A DNA stretch of 64,000 bases from Pseudomonas pharyngis. GTDB taxonomy: Bacteria > Pseudomonadota > Gammaproteobacteria > Pseudomonadales > Pseudomonadaceae. Made by a program: the position numbers and the translations under genes. Within the stretch, counting starts at the first letter, position 1; each line of letters begins with the position of its first letter. The stretch is taken from assembly GCF_021602345.1 (NCBI RefSeq), contig NZ_BQID01000006.1, forward strand, positions 1-64,000, given 5' to 3'. The notes beneath the pieces were generated by a model that was not told the origin of the DNA, searched no databases, and was given only the letters and a program-made list of their open reading frames with translations. This document shows positions 62,972 to 64,000 of the stretch, in pieces.

Positions 62972-64000
62972 ATGAAGCGAATGGCCGGACTTTCCGCACT
63001 TGCCTTGATTATCTCCAGCACCAGTGGCTGCGGATGGATCTGGGGCCCGGAAGGTTATTTCCGTGACCGTGGTAGCGATTACCTGGAAGCGCAACAGACT
63101 GCACCGATGCAACTGCCACCGGACGTCAGCACCTCCAAGCGCCTGGATCCGCTGCTGCCGATCCCGCGCAACGTGGCCGACGACACCGCCAAGGGTGAGT
63201 ACATCGTTCCGCGCCCTCAACCACTGTCGACCGTTGCCGACGCCAGCGACTACTCGCTGCAGAAGAGCGGTGATTCGCGTTGGGTCATGGCCCAGCACCC
63301 ACCGGCCGAAGTCTGGCCAGTGGCGGTGCAGTACTTCCAGGACAACGGTTTCCGTCTGGATGAACAGCGCCCGCAAACCGGCGAATTCACCACCACCTGG
63401 CAGCATTCCGACGAACTGTCCGCCGCCATGGCCAAGCGCCTGAGCGCCGCCGGCGTCAGCACCGACAGTGAAACCCGCGTGCGGGTGCGCATCGAACCGG
63501 GCGTGCAGCGCAACACCAGTGAAGTCTATGTGGTCAGCGCCGAGCGTCCTGCCGGCAGCACCGCCAATGTCGATTTCACCAACCGTTCGGTCAACACCGG
63601 TCTCGACGCTGCGCTGGTCGACGACATGCTCGCGAGCATGAGCCGTACCTCCGAGAAGGGTGGTTCGGTGTCGATGCTGGCTTCGCGTGATTTCGATACC
63701 CCGAGCCGTGTCAGCCTGAGCGAAGACGGCAGCGGCAACCCGGTACTCAACGTCGGTACGGACCTGGATCGTGCCTGGTCGAGCGTCGGTCGTGCGCTGG
63801 AGCAGGGCGAATGGCGCGTTGAAGACATCAACCGTAGCCTCGGTCTCTACTACATCAACTTGTCCGAAAAGGCCGAGAAGAAAGACGAGAAGCCTGGTTT
63901 CTTCAGCAGCCTGTTCGGCAGCGCGCCGACCAAGGAAGAAGTTGAAGCCCGCGCCGAGCGTTATCAGGTTCGCCTGAGCAAGGTCGGCGAGAACGTTCAG
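62972..64000 (+). CDS. bamC: outer-membrane protein assembly lipoprotein BamC, 3' end outside window
   Basis: 343 codons are visible with no stop before the window end. The lipobox SGC (Cys20) follows MKRMAGLSALALIISSTSGC, then the unstructured N-terminal segment GWIWGPEGYFRDRGSDYLEA that contacts BamD, and two helix-grip domains. BamC is part of the BAM complex that inserts beta-barrel proteins. It is downstream of dapA in one transcript with a GAGGAAG ribosome-binding site. Confidence 0.94.
   Translation, partial: MKRMAGLSALALIISSTSGCGWIWGPEGYFRDRGSDYLEAQQTAPMQLPPDVSTSKRLDPLLPIPRNVADDTAKGEYIVPRPQPLSTVADASDYSLQKSGDSRWVMAQHPPAEVWPVAVQYFQDNGFRLDEQRPQTGEFTTTWQHSDELSAAMAKRLSAAGVSTDSETRVRVRIEPGVQRNTSEVYVVSAERPAGSTANVDFTNRSVNTGLDAALVDDMLASMSRTSEKGGSVSMLASRDFDTPSRVSLSEDGSGNPVLNVGTDLDRAWSSVGRALEQGEWRVEDINRSLGLYYINLSEKAEKKDEKPGFFSSLFGSAPTKEEVEARAERYQVRLSKVGENVQ

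Overview
The window reads as chromosomal DNA of a fluorescent Pseudomonas (P. fluorescens group). The evidence is the intact algU-mucA-mucB-mucD block behind nadB, the PhaG transacylase, a DUF6124 gene, REP/REPIN repeats of the GTGGGAGC...GCTCCCAC type, and an ung / AbrB-type / tctABC / tctDE / HDOD / ygfZ / sdhE / nadB order that, as I recall it, matches P. aeruginosa PAO1. No prophage, integrase, IS transposase or CRISPR array was seen. One tRNA gene (Gly, anticodon CCC) is present.

Layout. 0-16 kb is accessory metabolism in small units. It holds a TPM-domain protein, a methyltransferase, an EamA transporter, a PfpI protein, YegP, a pair of lipoproteins, and a DapA-like/class II aldolase pair under an XRE-cupin regulator with a clear palindromic operator. 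A SIR2-like DUF4917 protein follows, then an iron alcohol dehydrogenase. Next come a divergent alpha-oxoamine-synthase-like enzyme paired with an MFS exporter, a LysR/YdcZ pair, and two tandem secreted paralogues ending in fosA. 16-25.5 kb holds a PAS-GAF-GGDEF diguanylate cyclase, stress-type small proteins, an orphan HsdR_N nuclease-like protein, two methyltransferases, a DUF6124 gene behind a long structured leader, a solitary HicB and a 55-residue small protein. 25.5-29.4 kb carries tRNA-Gly, phaG, an RsuA-type pseudouridine synthase and a membrane diguanylate cyclase.

29.5-39.5 kb is one long minus-strand operon for guanidine use. A sigma-54-type promoter and a guanidine-I (ykkC) riboswitch are followed by an ABC importer, two DUF1989 proteins (carboxyguanidine deiminase subunits, usually annotated as urea amidolyase associated), a biotin-dependent urea/guanidine carboxylase and allophanate hydrolase. 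Two features stand out. The riboswitch aptamer contains a 10-nt segment perfectly complementary to the ribosome-binding region of the first gene. A REPIN palindrome is translated in frame inside the carboxylase.

39.7-47 kb has two Tyr/Gly-rich lipoproteins, 3-hydroxyisobutyryl-CoA hydrolase, ung, and the tripartite tricarboxylate transporter tctCBA with an AbrB-family gene, divergent from the tctDE two-component system. 49-57.7 kb is the HDOD, ygfZ, sdhE/cptA, nadB and envelope-stress block; mucC is absent. 57.8-64 kb is housekeeping: BepA-like protease, tusA, PerM-type transporter, bcp, gcvR, dapA behind a hairpin leader, and bamC cut by the window end.
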